This document shows positions 8,358 to 16,360 of a stretch of DNA of 45,649 nucleotides, piece by piece. Each line of letters starts with the position of its first letter. Positions within the stretch are counted from its first letter, which is position 1. Both the position numbers and the translations under genes were made by a program. The DNA comes from Desulfobacca sp. 4484_104 (GTDB lineage Bacteria; Desulfobacterota; Desulfobaccia; Desulfobaccales; Desulfobaccaceae). The notes beneath the pieces were generated by a model. That model worked only from the letters and a program-made list of their open reading frames with translations. It was not told where the DNA came from and made no database searches. The DNA is taken from positions 1-45,649 of the forward strand of contig MUKC01000002.1 of the NCBI GenBank assembly GCA_002049795.1, given 5' to 3'.

Positions 8358-9482
8358 TCAAGGGGCCATGGTTGTGACATAGGCAAATTTACCATCCTTT
8401 ACCTGAATAATCACCACCTGCTTGATTGGATTATTGTCCGGGCCGATGGTAATGTAGCCGGAGACGGCCGGGAAATCTTTGGCCGCTGCCAACGCCTGGC
8501 GAATTTTGGCACCTTTAGTAGAGTTAGCGGTCTCAATGGCGTGGTGCAGGAGGAAATAACAATCCGCGCCCAGGGCGGTAAAGGCATCCAGTTCCTGGTT
8601 ATGGGCTGACTCGTAGGCTTTGATAAATTGGCGGGCCAGAGGGGTAGCCGCGGCCTCGCAGTGGAAATGAGCGGTAAAATACATGCCTTCCACCGCCGGA
8701 CCGCCAATCGCCAGCAACTCCGGCACCTGGGCGCCGTCCCCGGTCAGGATCGGCACCCGCAGCCCCAGGTCCTGGACCTGTTTGGCCAACAGGGCGTCTT
8801 CGGCATAATAGTTGGGAGCATAGAGGAGGTCGGGCTGACTGCTTTTCAAGGCCGAAATCTGGGCGGTAAAGTCCTGATCGCCGGTCTGAATATAGCTAAT
8901 GGAGACGATCTGACCGCCCAACTTTTTAAATTCTCGTATGAAAAAGCTGGCCAGGCCGACGCAGTAGTCCTGGGCCTGATCAATAATGACCGCCACCCGC
9001 TGGGCCTTGAGGTGCTCCCGGGCAAAGTGCGCCGCGATCCGCCCTTGCAAGCTATCCACGAAACAGGCCCGGAAGGCATAGCGGCGATTCTGGGTGACCA
9101 AGGGATTGGTAGCGGTAGGAGTAATATTGGGCACCCGAGCCCGTTCGGCAATCGGCGTCCCGGCTAAGGTATCACCGCTGATCACCTCGCCGATAATCGC
9201 CACTACCTTGTCCTTTTCCAACAGGCGGCTGACTGCGTTGGCGGCCTCGATCTTGTCGCTTTTGGTATCCACCAGGGCCAGGGTAATGGGGCGACCTAGA
9301 ACTGTGGGCTGCATCTGATGGGCGACCTGAACCCCTTCCCAGACCATTTCCCCCATAGCCGCAGCCGCGCCAGTCATGGGTAGGTACAATCCCAATTTAA
9401 CCGGTTCGGCCCCGCCGGTTGCAGGACTGCAACATAGCCCAGCCACCAGGATTAACATGACTTTAGCAAACCACGATACCAC
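8358..9482 (-). CDS. ABC transporter substrate-binding protein, LivK type
   Basis: Periplasmic type-1 binding protein of the branched-chain amino acid family (374 residues). A signal peptide covers roughly residues 1-25, ending near PATGGAEP; a Cys pair at ~18-19 might allow lipidation but no clean lipobox is present. The mature start VKLGLYLPMTGAAAAMGE and later ALVDTKSDK, GEVISGDTLAGTPIAE and TPTATNPLVT are characteristic of LivJ/LivK/AmiC folds. No liv permease or ATPase genes are in the window, so it is an orphan: it could serve a distant transporter or a sensor. The ligand cannot be told from sequence. Confidence 0.88.
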   Translation of the reverse strand: MVSWFAKVMLILVAGLCCSPATGGAEPVKLGLYLPMTGAAAAMGEMVWEGVQVAHQMQPTVLGRPITLALVDTKSDKIEAANAVSRLLEKDKVVAIIGEVISGDTLAGTPIAERARVPNITPTATNPLVTQNRRYAFRACFVDSLQGRIAAHFAREHLKAQRVAVIIDQAQDYCVGLASFFIREFKKLGGQIVSISYIQTGDQDFTAQISALKSSQPDLLYAPNYYAEDALLAKQVQDLGLRVPILTGDGAQVPELLAIGGPAVEGMYFTAHFHCEAAATPLARQFIKAYESAHNQELDAFTALGADCYFLLHHAIETANSTKGAKIRQALAAAKDFPAVSGYITIGPDNNPIKQVVIIQVKDGKFAYVTTMAP

Positions 9483-9718
9483 GCATCTTACTCCTTATCC
9501 ATGGCTTTCTAGAAACTAGCTAGGCCACCGCTGGTCCTTAGGTGCAAAGCGACGAGGGTCTTTTCCAGGCTTGTCACCATAGGATTGGACGGGGTTCCGG
9601 GCGGTGGATAAGCTTTATAAGGCATTAGCGTTATTAGCCTGCAAAATCAGGAAATCAGAAGATCGGCGTGTGCTGGCTAGAAATTCTGGCAACCGCAATG
9701 GTCTCCACCGATTATCGC
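9483..9718. other. divergent intergenic region
   Basis: Between the minus-strand binding-protein gene and the plus-strand promoter at 9719 there is no coding pattern that I trust. The short open frame around 9668-9883 has no recognisable family features and runs into the adenosine-specific-kinase gene. Promoters for the minus-strand gene probably lie here but no convincing -35/-10 pair was picked out. Confidence 0.4.
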
Positions 9719-9748
9719 TTGTCAGGAGCGATTTGGCAATATTATAAT
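9719..9748 (+). promoter_or_regulatory. sigma-70-type promoter
   Basis: TTGTCA (9719-9724), an 18-base spacer and a perfect TATAAT (9743-9748), about 90 bases before the first gene of the adenosine-specific-kinase/nucleotidyltransferase/kinase operon. Orientation and distance fit the promoter of that operon. Confidence 0.6.
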
Positions 9749-9839
9749 AGCACTAATCAGTTAGGGTGTCAAAAACTAGGGCCTATCGGAGCTTGCCTGG
9801 CGGCTAACCTTAACCTCATCTTTATGGAAGGGGACCAGC

Positions 9840-10253
9840 ATGGAACTCAAAGTCGAACGTCTGCTCATCCCGGAAGGCGCTAACCTTATCCTGGGGCAGT
9901 CACACTTTATTAAAACTGTTGAAGATCTCTATGAAATTTTGGTAAGCGGGGTGCCGGGGATAAAATTCGGACTGGCCTTTTGCGAATCCTCCGGCGATTG
10001 TCTGATCCGGGTGGAGGGCAATGATCAGGCGCTGATGGCTGCGGCTACCGAAAATGCCCGTCGCCTGGCCGCCGGTCATACCTTCAATATCCTGCTTCAG
10101 AATGCCTTTCCGATCAATGTCCTCAACGCCATCAAGCAGTGCCCGGAGGTCTGTCTGGGGGTCATTGACGGGCTGCGGCCGCAAGGGGTCGAAGGCCCGG
10201 AAGGCAAAAGCTGGCGTCAGGAAATCCTGCGGAAGCTGGCCTATAAAAAATGA
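9840..10253 (+). CDS. adenosine-specific kinase homologue, internally shortened
   Basis: Member of the small adenosine-specific kinase family (COG1839/DUF355). The blocks IPEGANLILGQSHFIKTVED, VPGIKFGLAFCESSG, VEGND and NAFPINVLNAIKQCPEVC are clear, as is the end LGVIDGLRPQGVEG...LRKLAYK. Family members are ~160 residues; this one has 137. The usual stretch after PEVC, approximately RIFCATANPVEVIVAET followed by QGRG, is missing, and Cys105 joins directly to LGVIDG (junction near 10153-10156) in frame. Because that segment is among the most conserved in the family as I recall it, function is uncertain. Its stop overlaps the next start (ATGA). Confidence 0.8.
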   Translation: MELKVERLLIPEGANLILGQSHFIKTVEDLYEILVSGVPGIKFGLAFCESSGDCLIRVEGNDQALMAAATENARRLAAGHTFNILLQNAFPINVLNAIKQCPEVCLGVIDGLRPQGVEGPEGKSWRQEILRKLAYKK

Positions 10254-11200
10254 AGGCGGTAATTCTGGCCGCGGGCCTGGGAACCCGGCTGCGGCCGCTC
10301 AGCCACCGGCTCCCGAAGCCCTTGTTCCCGATTCTCAACCGGCCCCTGTTGGGGCTATTATTAGAACAACTCCAGGTCGCCGGGTTTCATCAGATCGGCA
10401 TCAATACGCATCACCAGGCGGCTGCGGTGCAAGCCTTTGTGGCACAACATCGGCCTGTCGGTCTTCAGGTCTATCTCAGCCACGAGCCGACGATTCTGGG
10501 AACCGGCGGCGGCCTCAAAAAGTTGGCCAACTTTTTGGGAGACCAGCCCTTTCTGGTAATCAATGGCGATATTCTCACCGATCTGCATCTGACCGAAATT
10601 TACCAGGCCCATCAGGAGCCCGCCTTGGCTACCTTGGTGTTACACGATTGCCCTCGTTTTAACCACGTCTGGGAAAATGCCGCCGGCCAGATCGTCGGTT
10701 TCGGCCACCCTGCCCCGGCCGACGCGGTCGGTCCGCCCCTGGCCTTTACCGGCGTGCAGGTGGTATCGCCCCGCTTGCTGGACCTGATGCCCTCGGGCCT
10801 TGCCTTTAATATCATTGATCAATATCGGGAAGCAATTGCCGCCGGAGAACAGGTCGCGGCCCACGTCGTCCAGGGCCATTTCTGGCAAGATATCGGAACC
10901 TTGGAGACCTATCGAGAGATACACCGGCAACTGTTGAACGGGGACGTTCCGGGCATCGCCCGATTTTTTCCACCGCTTACCGACCCCTGGGTGGGTGCGG
11001 AGGTTACCTGGGGAGCGGGCGTCCGGTGTGCCGGAGGCGTCAGTATCGGCTCCCAGGTACAGATCGGGCCTGGGGTCCGCCTGCAAAATACGGTGATCTG
11101 GGACCAGGCCCGGATCGACCCTGATCTCAGCCTGACCGATTGCATCGTCGGGCCGGGGGCTTGGGTCCGACACTCGGCCCAGGGACAATGTATGGTTTAG
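10250..11200 (+). CDS. NDP-sugar nucleotidyltransferase, MurU-like
   Basis: Sugar-1-phosphate nucleotidyltransferase of 316 residues. The N-terminus has the GT-A pyrophosphorylase signature AAGLGTRLRPLSHRLPKPL with the catalytic Arg/Lys, followed by ILGTGGGLK and the metal-binding VINGDIL. The last ~70 residues contain hexapeptide-like turns (GAGVRCAGGVSIGSQVQIGP) of a left-handed beta helix. Together with the following kinase it resembles the MurU-AmgK pair that converts N-acetylmuramic acid to UDP-MurNAc in peptidoglycan recycling. The sugar specificity is inferred from the pairing only; a mannose or glucose nucleotidyltransferase is possible. Confidence 0.82.
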   Translation: MKAVILAAGLGTRLRPLSHRLPKPLFPILNRPLLGLLLEQLQVAGFHQIGINTHHQAAAVQAFVAQHRPVGLQVYLSHEPTILGTGGGLKKLANFLGDQPFLVINGDILTDLHLTEIYQAHQEPALATLVLHDCPRFNHVWENAAGQIVGFGHPAPADAVGPPLAFTGVQVVSPRLLDLMPSGLAFNIIDQYREAIAAGEQVAAHVVQGHFWQDIGTLETYREIHRQLLNGDVPGIARFFPPLTDPWVGAEVTWGAGVRCAGGVSIGSQVQIGPGVRLQNTVIWDQARIDPDLSLTDCIVGPGAWVRHSAQGQCMV

Positions 11201-11233
11201 CTCATATCCAGGCTGAGAAAAGGCATAAGAACG

Positions 11234-12289
11234 ATGAACAGAATTTCCTTTAGCGCGGCTTTACGGCAGGCAGTAGCTGATAATGGCGGGCAGCTCCAAG
11301 ACCTGGTGCCCCTAAGTGGCGATGGCTCCGACCGCCGGTTTTTCCGCCTTCCTAACGGGGAGCGGCCTCTGGTCTTGCTCTACCAGCCCAACCCGCCGGG
11401 GGCCTTGGTAACTGAAAATGATTCATATTTTTATATCGGGCGTTATCTGTGGCAGCGCGGCCTGCCGGTGCCGGAAATCTACCATTATTGTCGAGAAGAA
11501 GGCTGGTTTTTATTAGAAGATTTGGGAGACCGGGACCTGCAGGACGAGGTCCAGGCCCGGCCCGCCCCCGAAGCTGTTTTAGCCTGGTATGATCAGGCCC
11601 TCAAGCTCCTGGTGCGCCTGCAGATCGAGGGCCACCAGGGTTTCGACCCGGCCTGGTGTTTCGATACCCCGGCTTATGACCACAAATTGGTCCGGGAGCG
11701 GGAATGCCACTATTTTGTGCGGGCTTTTTTGCAGGGTTTTTTAGGGATGGCCATAACCCCAGAGCATTTGCAGGCCGATTTTGGCCAATTGCTGGCCCTG
11801 GCCCTGCCCCCCGGCAACCGCTATTTTTTGCATCGCGACTTCCAGTCCCGCAATCTGATGATCAAGGCCGGTTGCCTGAGATTGATCGATTTTCAGGGCA
11901 GTCGGCTGGGGCCGCTACCTTACGATCTGGCCGCCCTGCTCCTCGACCCCTATGTGGCCCTGCCCTTGAACTGGCAAGCGCGACTTTTGCAAGACTATCT
12001 GAAACTCGTCAAAGATTACCTGCCGGTGGATGAAGGCGCCTTTATCGAACAGTATAATTATTTGGCTATCTGCCGCAACTTGCAGATTTTGGGAGCCTTT
12101 GGCTTTCTAACCCGGGTTAAGGGCAAGCCCCAATTTGCCCAATACCTTCCCGCGGCCCTGGCTGCCCTCCGAGATCGACTGGCCCAGCCGCCCGGTCAAG
12201 CCTTTCCTCGCCTCCGTCAGGTGGTAGAACAGGCATCGGAGATTTGGAGTTCCGGTTTTGCAGGGCCACTTGCGGGACCAATGGTTTAA
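11234..12289 (+). CDS. aminoglycoside-phosphotransferase-fold sugar kinase, AmgK-like
   Basis: A 351-residue kinase of the APH/choline-kinase fold. The loop SGDGSDRRFFRL, the hinge WFLLEDLGDRDLQDEV, catalytic loop HRDFQSRN and metal-binding IDFQGSRLGPLPYDLA are the family's hallmarks. Proteins with GSDRRFYR and this catalytic loop next to a MurU-type nucleotidyltransferase match AmgK, the anomeric MurNAc/GlcNAc kinase. It lies 33 bases after the nucleotidyltransferase. Antibiotic resistance is not implied; the context favours cell-wall sugar salvage. Confidence 0.82.
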   Translation: MNRISFSAALRQAVADNGGQLQDLVPLSGDGSDRRFFRLPNGERPLVLLYQPNPPGALVTENDSYFYIGRYLWQRGLPVPEIYHYCREEGWFLLEDLGDRDLQDEVQARPAPEAVLAWYDQALKLLVRLQIEGHQGFDPAWCFDTPAYDHKLVRERECHYFVRAFLQGFLGMAITPEHLQADFGQLLALALPPGNRYFLHRDFQSRNLMIKAGCLRLIDFQGSRLGPLPYDLAALLLDPYVALPLNWQARLLQDYLKLVKDYLPVDEGAFIEQYNYLAICRNLQILGAFGFLTRVKGKPQFAQYLPAALAALRDRLAQPPGQAFPRLRQVVEQASEIWSSGFAGPLAGPMV

Positions 12290-12534
12290 TACTTGGTTGT
12301 TCCTCTGGTTTATCAATCTTTTACCTCCCTGCCCTTACCCAGGCTACCCCCCCGATTGTCTCCCAGCTAAATTGACCGACCAGGCTGGCTTACCAATATA
12401 GTCAATAAATTAAACTTGTTATAGGATATCCAGTAGATTTTAGCTCCATTTATAAAATTTTATGTTATATTTATAATTTCGGTTTTGTGGAGTGGTGCTC
12501 ATGTCGGTTGCGCCTCGATAACCAAAGGGCAGCA

Positions 12535-13818
12535 ATGATCGAATCAGTTATCTGCACGGGCTGTGGGTGTTTATGTGATGATCTGGACGTAACGGTCGAA
12601 GGCGACCGGGTTATCGAGGTGGCCAATGTCTGTCTCTGGGGGGTCAATAAGTTCATTGCCACCAAGAAGTTCCACTCCAAAAAGGACCGCCGCCGCCTTC
12701 TGGCCCCGCAAGTGCGGCGTAAAGGGCGAGCCTTTGACATATCTTATGACGCGGCCTTGGAAGAAGCCGGTAAGATTCTCATCCAGGCTCGACGTCCCTT
12801 AGTCTATGGTCTTACCAATAATGGTTCCTGGGCCCAAGAGGCCGCACTCCGACTGGCCCGCCGTTGGCAGGCCCGCTTGGAACCGGGCGATTTGGCTTTT
12901 ATGGCCCCCTATTACGAGGCCTTGGCCCGGCATGGACTTTACTGGACGCCCCTGGAAGAAATCCGCGATGAGGCCGATACTATCTTGTTCTGGGGCGCTA
13001 ATCCGATCCATTCCTGCCCCCGGCATGTAGTCCGCTATTCCGTGTTCAGTCGGGGGCGATTTACCGAACGGGGGGCGGAAGAGCGGCAGATAGCCGCCGT
13101 GGATATCTACCCCACCGAAACTGCCAAATTCTGCAAACCCTTTATTCAGATTGATCCCGGACAGGAACTGGAGTTGCTGCAAGGGCTAGCCGCCCACTTG
13201 ATTGAAGGGCAAGAACCGCCAAAGCGGGTCAAAGGAACCAAGAAACTGGTCAAATTACTCTCCGAGGCCAGCTTTGGAGCCATCTTTGTGGGCCGTGGGG
13301 TCAGCTACGGTCCGGCCCGAAAACTTTGGGAAGGTCTGGCCCGTCTAGTCGTATGGCTAAATACTCGGGTGCCTTTTAGCCTGTTTCCGCTGGCCAGCGA
13401 TTTTAATTCCGTCGGTCTTTATCATCTACTGCTCAGAGAAACCGGCAGTCCCTACGCCCCGGATTTTGGGGCTGCTTCAGGTCTGAGCAGCCATCCTACC
13501 CCCGTGGATTGGCGCGAAGTGGATGCATTGTTGGTGACTGGCGCTGATCTGTTCTGGTTTATGTCGGAGGACCAGGTCCAGGCTCTCAAAGAGCGTCGGG
13601 TGCCGATTATAGTGTTGTCGCCGTTTGCCAACCGGACGACCGCCAAGGCTCAGGTAGTATTTCCCGTGGCCCTCTCCGGCATCGAAACCGAAGAGGTGGC
13701 CTATCGCATGGATGGTCTGCCGGTGGAGTTGCAGAAGCTGATTTCCACTCCGTTGCGCCCTGATCATCAGGTTCTGGCAGATCTGGAGCAGATCCTGGGC
13801 GGAAGCACTGGAGGCTGA
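12535..13818 (+). CDS. formylmethanofuran dehydrogenase subunit B-like protein lacking the metal-ligand Cys
   Basis: Homologue of FwdB/FmdB, the molybdopterin subunit that reduces CO2 to formate in methanogens (427 residues from the ATG at 12535, which has AAGGG upstream). The N-terminal Fe-S site is kept: CTGCGCLCDD (Cys7, 10, 12, 14) with Cys33. The pterin-domain blocks FWGANPIHSCPRHVVRYSVF (~152-171), AVDIYPTETAKFC and the late FPVALSGIETEEVAYRMDG are clear. Where true FwdB has SxxVCHGP, with the Cys that binds W/Mo, this protein reads LAFMAPYY (120-127), so the ligand is absent. The role is probably electron transfer or structure, or else chemistry with a different ligand. No FwdC or FwdD is nearby. 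Confidence 0.82.
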   Translation: MIESVICTGCGCLCDDLDVTVEGDRVIEVANVCLWGVNKFIATKKFHSKKDRRRLLAPQVRRKGRAFDISYDAALEEAGKILIQARRPLVYGLTNNGSWAQEAALRLARRWQARLEPGDLAFMAPYYEALARHGLYWTPLEEIRDEADTILFWGANPIHSCPRHVVRYSVFSRGRFTERGAEERQIAAVDIYPTETAKFCKPFIQIDPGQELELLQGLAAHLIEGQEPPKRVKGTKKLVKLLSEASFGAIFVGRGVSYGPARKLWEGLARLVVWLNTRVPFSLFPLASDFNSVGLYHLLLRETGSPYAPDFGAASGLSSHPTPVDWREVDALLVTGADLFWFMSEDQVQALKERRVPIIVLSPFANRTTAKAQVVFPVALSGIETEEVAYRMDGLPVELQKLISTPLRPDHQVLADLEQILGGSTGG

Positions 13819-13877
13819 AGCTTGCGGTTCAGCAACCGCGCTGAACCCAGTCTAGAGAAGTTAAGTAAGGAGGATAA

Positions 13878-14408
13878 ATGATGGCTGAAACCACTGGAAA
13901 AAATCCTGTGGTGTGCTTGGAAACGACCATGGGGCCGATTAAAGTAGAGTTATGGCCCGACAAAGCCCCGATTACGGTGGCTAATTTTTTAACCTATGTC
14001 AAAGAGGGATTTTATGACGGTCTGCTCTTTCACCGCGTCGTTCCTATGTTTATCGTGCAGACCGGCGGCTTTGAGCCGGGTATGGTCTATCGCTCCCCGA
14101 CCCATCCGCCGATTGACAATGAAGCCAATAATGGCGAAAAGAATAAACGCGGCACCCTGGCCATGGCTCGGGCCTTCCCTATAAAAAGTGGCGCGGCGCA
14201 ATTCTTTATTAATATGGTGGATAATCCCAAATTGGATCATCATGGACCTCAACCCCAAGAATATGGCTATGCCGTATTCGGCAAAGTCATTGAGGGTTTC
14301 GGTAATGTGGAACGGATGAATACCGTCAAATTAACCGTACGCGAAAATCATAAAGATGTGCCATTGGATGACATCGTGTTGATTCGAGCCACGGTTGAGC
14401 AAGAATAA
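13878..14408 (+). CDS. cyclophilin-type peptidyl-prolyl isomerase
   Basis: Catalyses cis-trans isomerisation of proline peptide bonds. The 176-residue protein has the bacterial cyclophilin core: TTMGPIKVELWPDKAP, FYDGLLFHRVVPMFIVQTG with the catalytic Arg, GTLAMAR, AAQFFINMVDN and YAVFGKVIEG. There is no signal peptide, so it is cytoplasmic. AGGAGG at 13868 supports the start at 13878. It sits between the FwdB- and FwdA-like genes, about 60 bases after the first and 94 before the second, suggesting that it may help fold these large subunits; that link is inference. Confidence 0.93.
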   Translation: MMAETTGKNPVVCLETTMGPIKVELWPDKAPITVANFLTYVKEGFYDGLLFHRVVPMFIVQTGGFEPGMVYRSPTHPPIDNEANNGEKNKRGTLAMARAFPIKSGAAQFFINMVDNPKLDHHGPQPQEYGYAVFGKVIEGFGNVERMNTVKLTVRENHKDVPLDDIVLIRATVEQE

Positions 14409-14502
14409 CCATAATTAGCCTACGCCAGTTTCTTGGCTAACCGAACGGCCGGTAGCAATTTTTCTATCGGTGTGGTTCTTGTAAAAACCAGTTATTTGGC
14501 TT

Positions 14503-15879
14503 ATGCGTCTCAAAATTGCTCAAGGCCACCTATATGATCCTGCCCAAGGTTGGGATGGGGAGGTGGGAGACCTCTACGTCGAGGGCGAGCGGCTCGTCGC
14601 CCCTTTAGCAGAAGTTGATCTGGTCATTGATGCTCAGGGGCAAATGGTGCTGGCCGGGGGGATTGACCTGCGCGGTCAGGTGGCCACCTATGGTTTGAAT
14701 ATGCTGCGTTTGTGGGGCCGGTTGCCCTCGCCGCAGCAGATCGGCGAATTATACGCCGGTTTGGGATATACCCATGTCCATGAGCCGTTTTTAACCTTAT
14801 ATACCGCCAAATATGTGCATCGCGAACTCAGCGCCCTGCCTATAGTTGACACTTCGGCGTCCTTAGCGTTAAACCTCCGTGATCTGGATAAGTGGCTTAG
14901 AGCGCCGGAACAATTAGGCGAAGTCGAACAGAATATTCAATTCCTGGTCGAGCAGACCCGCGCCCTGAATGTGCGGATCACGGAGCCTTATGTCCGGTTC
15001 CGACAGGATTATTATGCGCATCGTAACATTGCCACCGAAAATCTCGTGGAAATTCTGGCTAGCCTGGCCCAAAGACAGAACTGCCCTCTGACCCTCGAGG
15101 CCAGCCCGGAACTGCTGCGCCAGCCCTTACCCGAGCCCGCGGCCTTTCATCTCGCGGCCTTGGGTCCGGCCCTGACCGAGGTCGAGCTAGTGCAGGCGGC
15201 CCTAAATCATTTGGAGCAAGGTGGTACTGCGGATTTGGGATTGATGCAACCGTCAGGTTACGAAAGTTGGCCTAATCTGCCGGTGCAGATCAATATGGGT
15301 TTTTTCCATCCCTTGGATCTTTGCCCCCGCCCTTCTAAAGGTGCCGCGGCGCGAGCCTTGGAGCTGGCCTTGCAATACCAGGGCGCTAATCTGGCCTTTT
15401 CCGGCGCCGGCCCGTTTCAGGCCCCGGTAAGCGGATATGCCCGGATGTTCTCCTGGCTGACAGACCCCAGGGCCCGTTTGCAAGATTGGGGAACTGAGTT
15501 GGGAGACAGGGCATACTCCTTGGCAGACTGGATCAACATGACCCGCACCTTGCCAGCTCGGCTGTTAGGTCTTAAGGATCGCGGTCATTTAAGTGTCGGG
15601 GCCCGGGCTGATCTAGCTATTTATAACCTGCCTAAAATCACTGATAAAATTAATTGGAGCAAGCACTTAGGCCGCTGTCGCACCTTGTTGAAAGCCGGAA
15701 CCCGGGTAATTGACAACTTCAACCTGATTAACCCCGAGATCGCCAAGGCTACCTATTATCTCCAGACTGGGAGCGAAGCCAGTCCTTGGTTGGGGGAGAT
15801 GTGTCAATATCGCAGTTTTAGGTTGGAAAACCTCTGGGTCCATGACCATCTGGGAGGCGACTGGGTAGGGGTCCAATAA
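14503..15879 (+). CDS. formylmethanofuran dehydrogenase subunit A-like protein without metal ligands
   Basis: Homologue of FwdA, the amidohydrolase subunit that condenses formate with methanofuran. It has 458 residues, ~110 fewer than typical FwdA. Scaffold blocks remain: GQMVLAGGIDLRG at the end of the N-terminal beta domain, YTHVHEPFLTLYTAKYVHRE, LPIVD, and near the C-terminus TLPARLLGLKDRGHLSVGA followed by RADLAIYN. The ligands are gone: HxH after GGxD is RGQ, the His-containing strands are LTLEASPEL and similar, and the TDHPNGG motif is FSGAGPFQA. It is therefore probably non-catalytic. Its stop overlaps the next start by one base (TAATG). Confidence 0.75.
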   Translation: MRLKIAQGHLYDPAQGWDGEVGDLYVEGERLVAPLAEVDLVIDAQGQMVLAGGIDLRGQVATYGLNMLRLWGRLPSPQQIGELYAGLGYTHVHEPFLTLYTAKYVHRELSALPIVDTSASLALNLRDLDKWLRAPEQLGEVEQNIQFLVEQTRALNVRITEPYVRFRQDYYAHRNIATENLVEILASLAQRQNCPLTLEASPELLRQPLPEPAAFHLAALGPALTEVELVQAALNHLEQGGTADLGLMQPSGYESWPNLPVQINMGFFHPLDLCPRPSKGAAARALELALQYQGANLAFSGAGPFQAPVSGYARMFSWLTDPRARLQDWGTELGDRAYSLADWINMTRTLPARLLGLKDRGHLSVGARADLAIYNLPKITDKINWSKHLGRCRTLLKAGTRVIDNFNLINPEIAKATYYLQTGSEASPWLGEMCQYRSFRLENLWVHDHLGGDWVGVQ

Positions 15880-16334
15880 TGGCCACGGTTGAGGAAGTCC
15901 TGGAATTTTTGCCTCGCACTGATTGTGGACAGTGTGGCATGACCTGTGCGGAATTCGCCGCTCTGTTGGTCTCCCGGGACCTGTCGCCGGAAGATTGCCC
16001 GGTGCTGCATGAACCGGAGTACGCCGGATTCATTGAGGCCCTGCATGAAATACTGGGACCTGCCGAAGCCGCGATCACGGCGGGGATGCTGATTGACCAG
16101 GACAAGTGCAACGGCTGCGGCATCTGTGTGGCGGTATGCGAATATCACCTGGGTAATTGTGACGAGGCGCGCTTGGGCAGAGGACCCCGGCCCCAGGATA
16201 AGGTGGTTTTCCATGTGGTCAATGGCACCGCGGTAGTGGTTCATCAGGAGCTTTGTACCCGCTTGGTCCAGGCTGCCGAAAAATGCAATAAATGCGCCGA
16301 CCACTGCCCCACTGGAGCCATTACCTTGGTTTAA
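15879..16334 (+). CDS. multi-cluster iron-sulfur protein
   Basis: A 151-residue soluble Fe-S protein. The N-terminus has the four-cysteine domain also seen in corrinoid/CODH-associated and RnfB proteins (Cys16, 19, 23 and 40, as DCGQCGMTC...DCP). A ferredoxin-like part follows with CNGCGICVAVC (77-87), Cys126 and CNKCADHCPTGAI (136-148), enough for two [4Fe-4S] clusters. The start is coupled to the FwdA-like stop. By position it probably wires the Fwd-like pair to HdrC/HdrA, much as FwdF/FwdG do in methanogens; it is not an orthologue of those by layout. Confidence 0.8.
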   Translation: MATVEEVLEFLPRTDCGQCGMTCAEFAALLVSRDLSPEDCPVLHEPEYAGFIEALHEILGPAEAAITAGMLIDQDKCNGCGICVAVCEYHLGNCDEARLGRGPRPQDKVVFHVVNGTAVVVHQELCTRLVQAAEKCNKCADHCPTGAITLV

Positions 16335-16360
16335 AGGCCAACAGCAGCAGGGATGAAAAA

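Noticed and set aside
9668-9883. Plus-strand open frame of 71 codons before the adenosine-specific-kinase gene
   Set aside because: No family features; it spans the likely promoter and runs into the start of a clearly coding gene in another frame.
11234-12289. Aminoglycoside resistance phosphotransferase
   Set aside because: Fold matches, but the GSDRRFFR loop and the adjacent nucleotidyltransferase point to a sugar kinase of cell-wall salvage.
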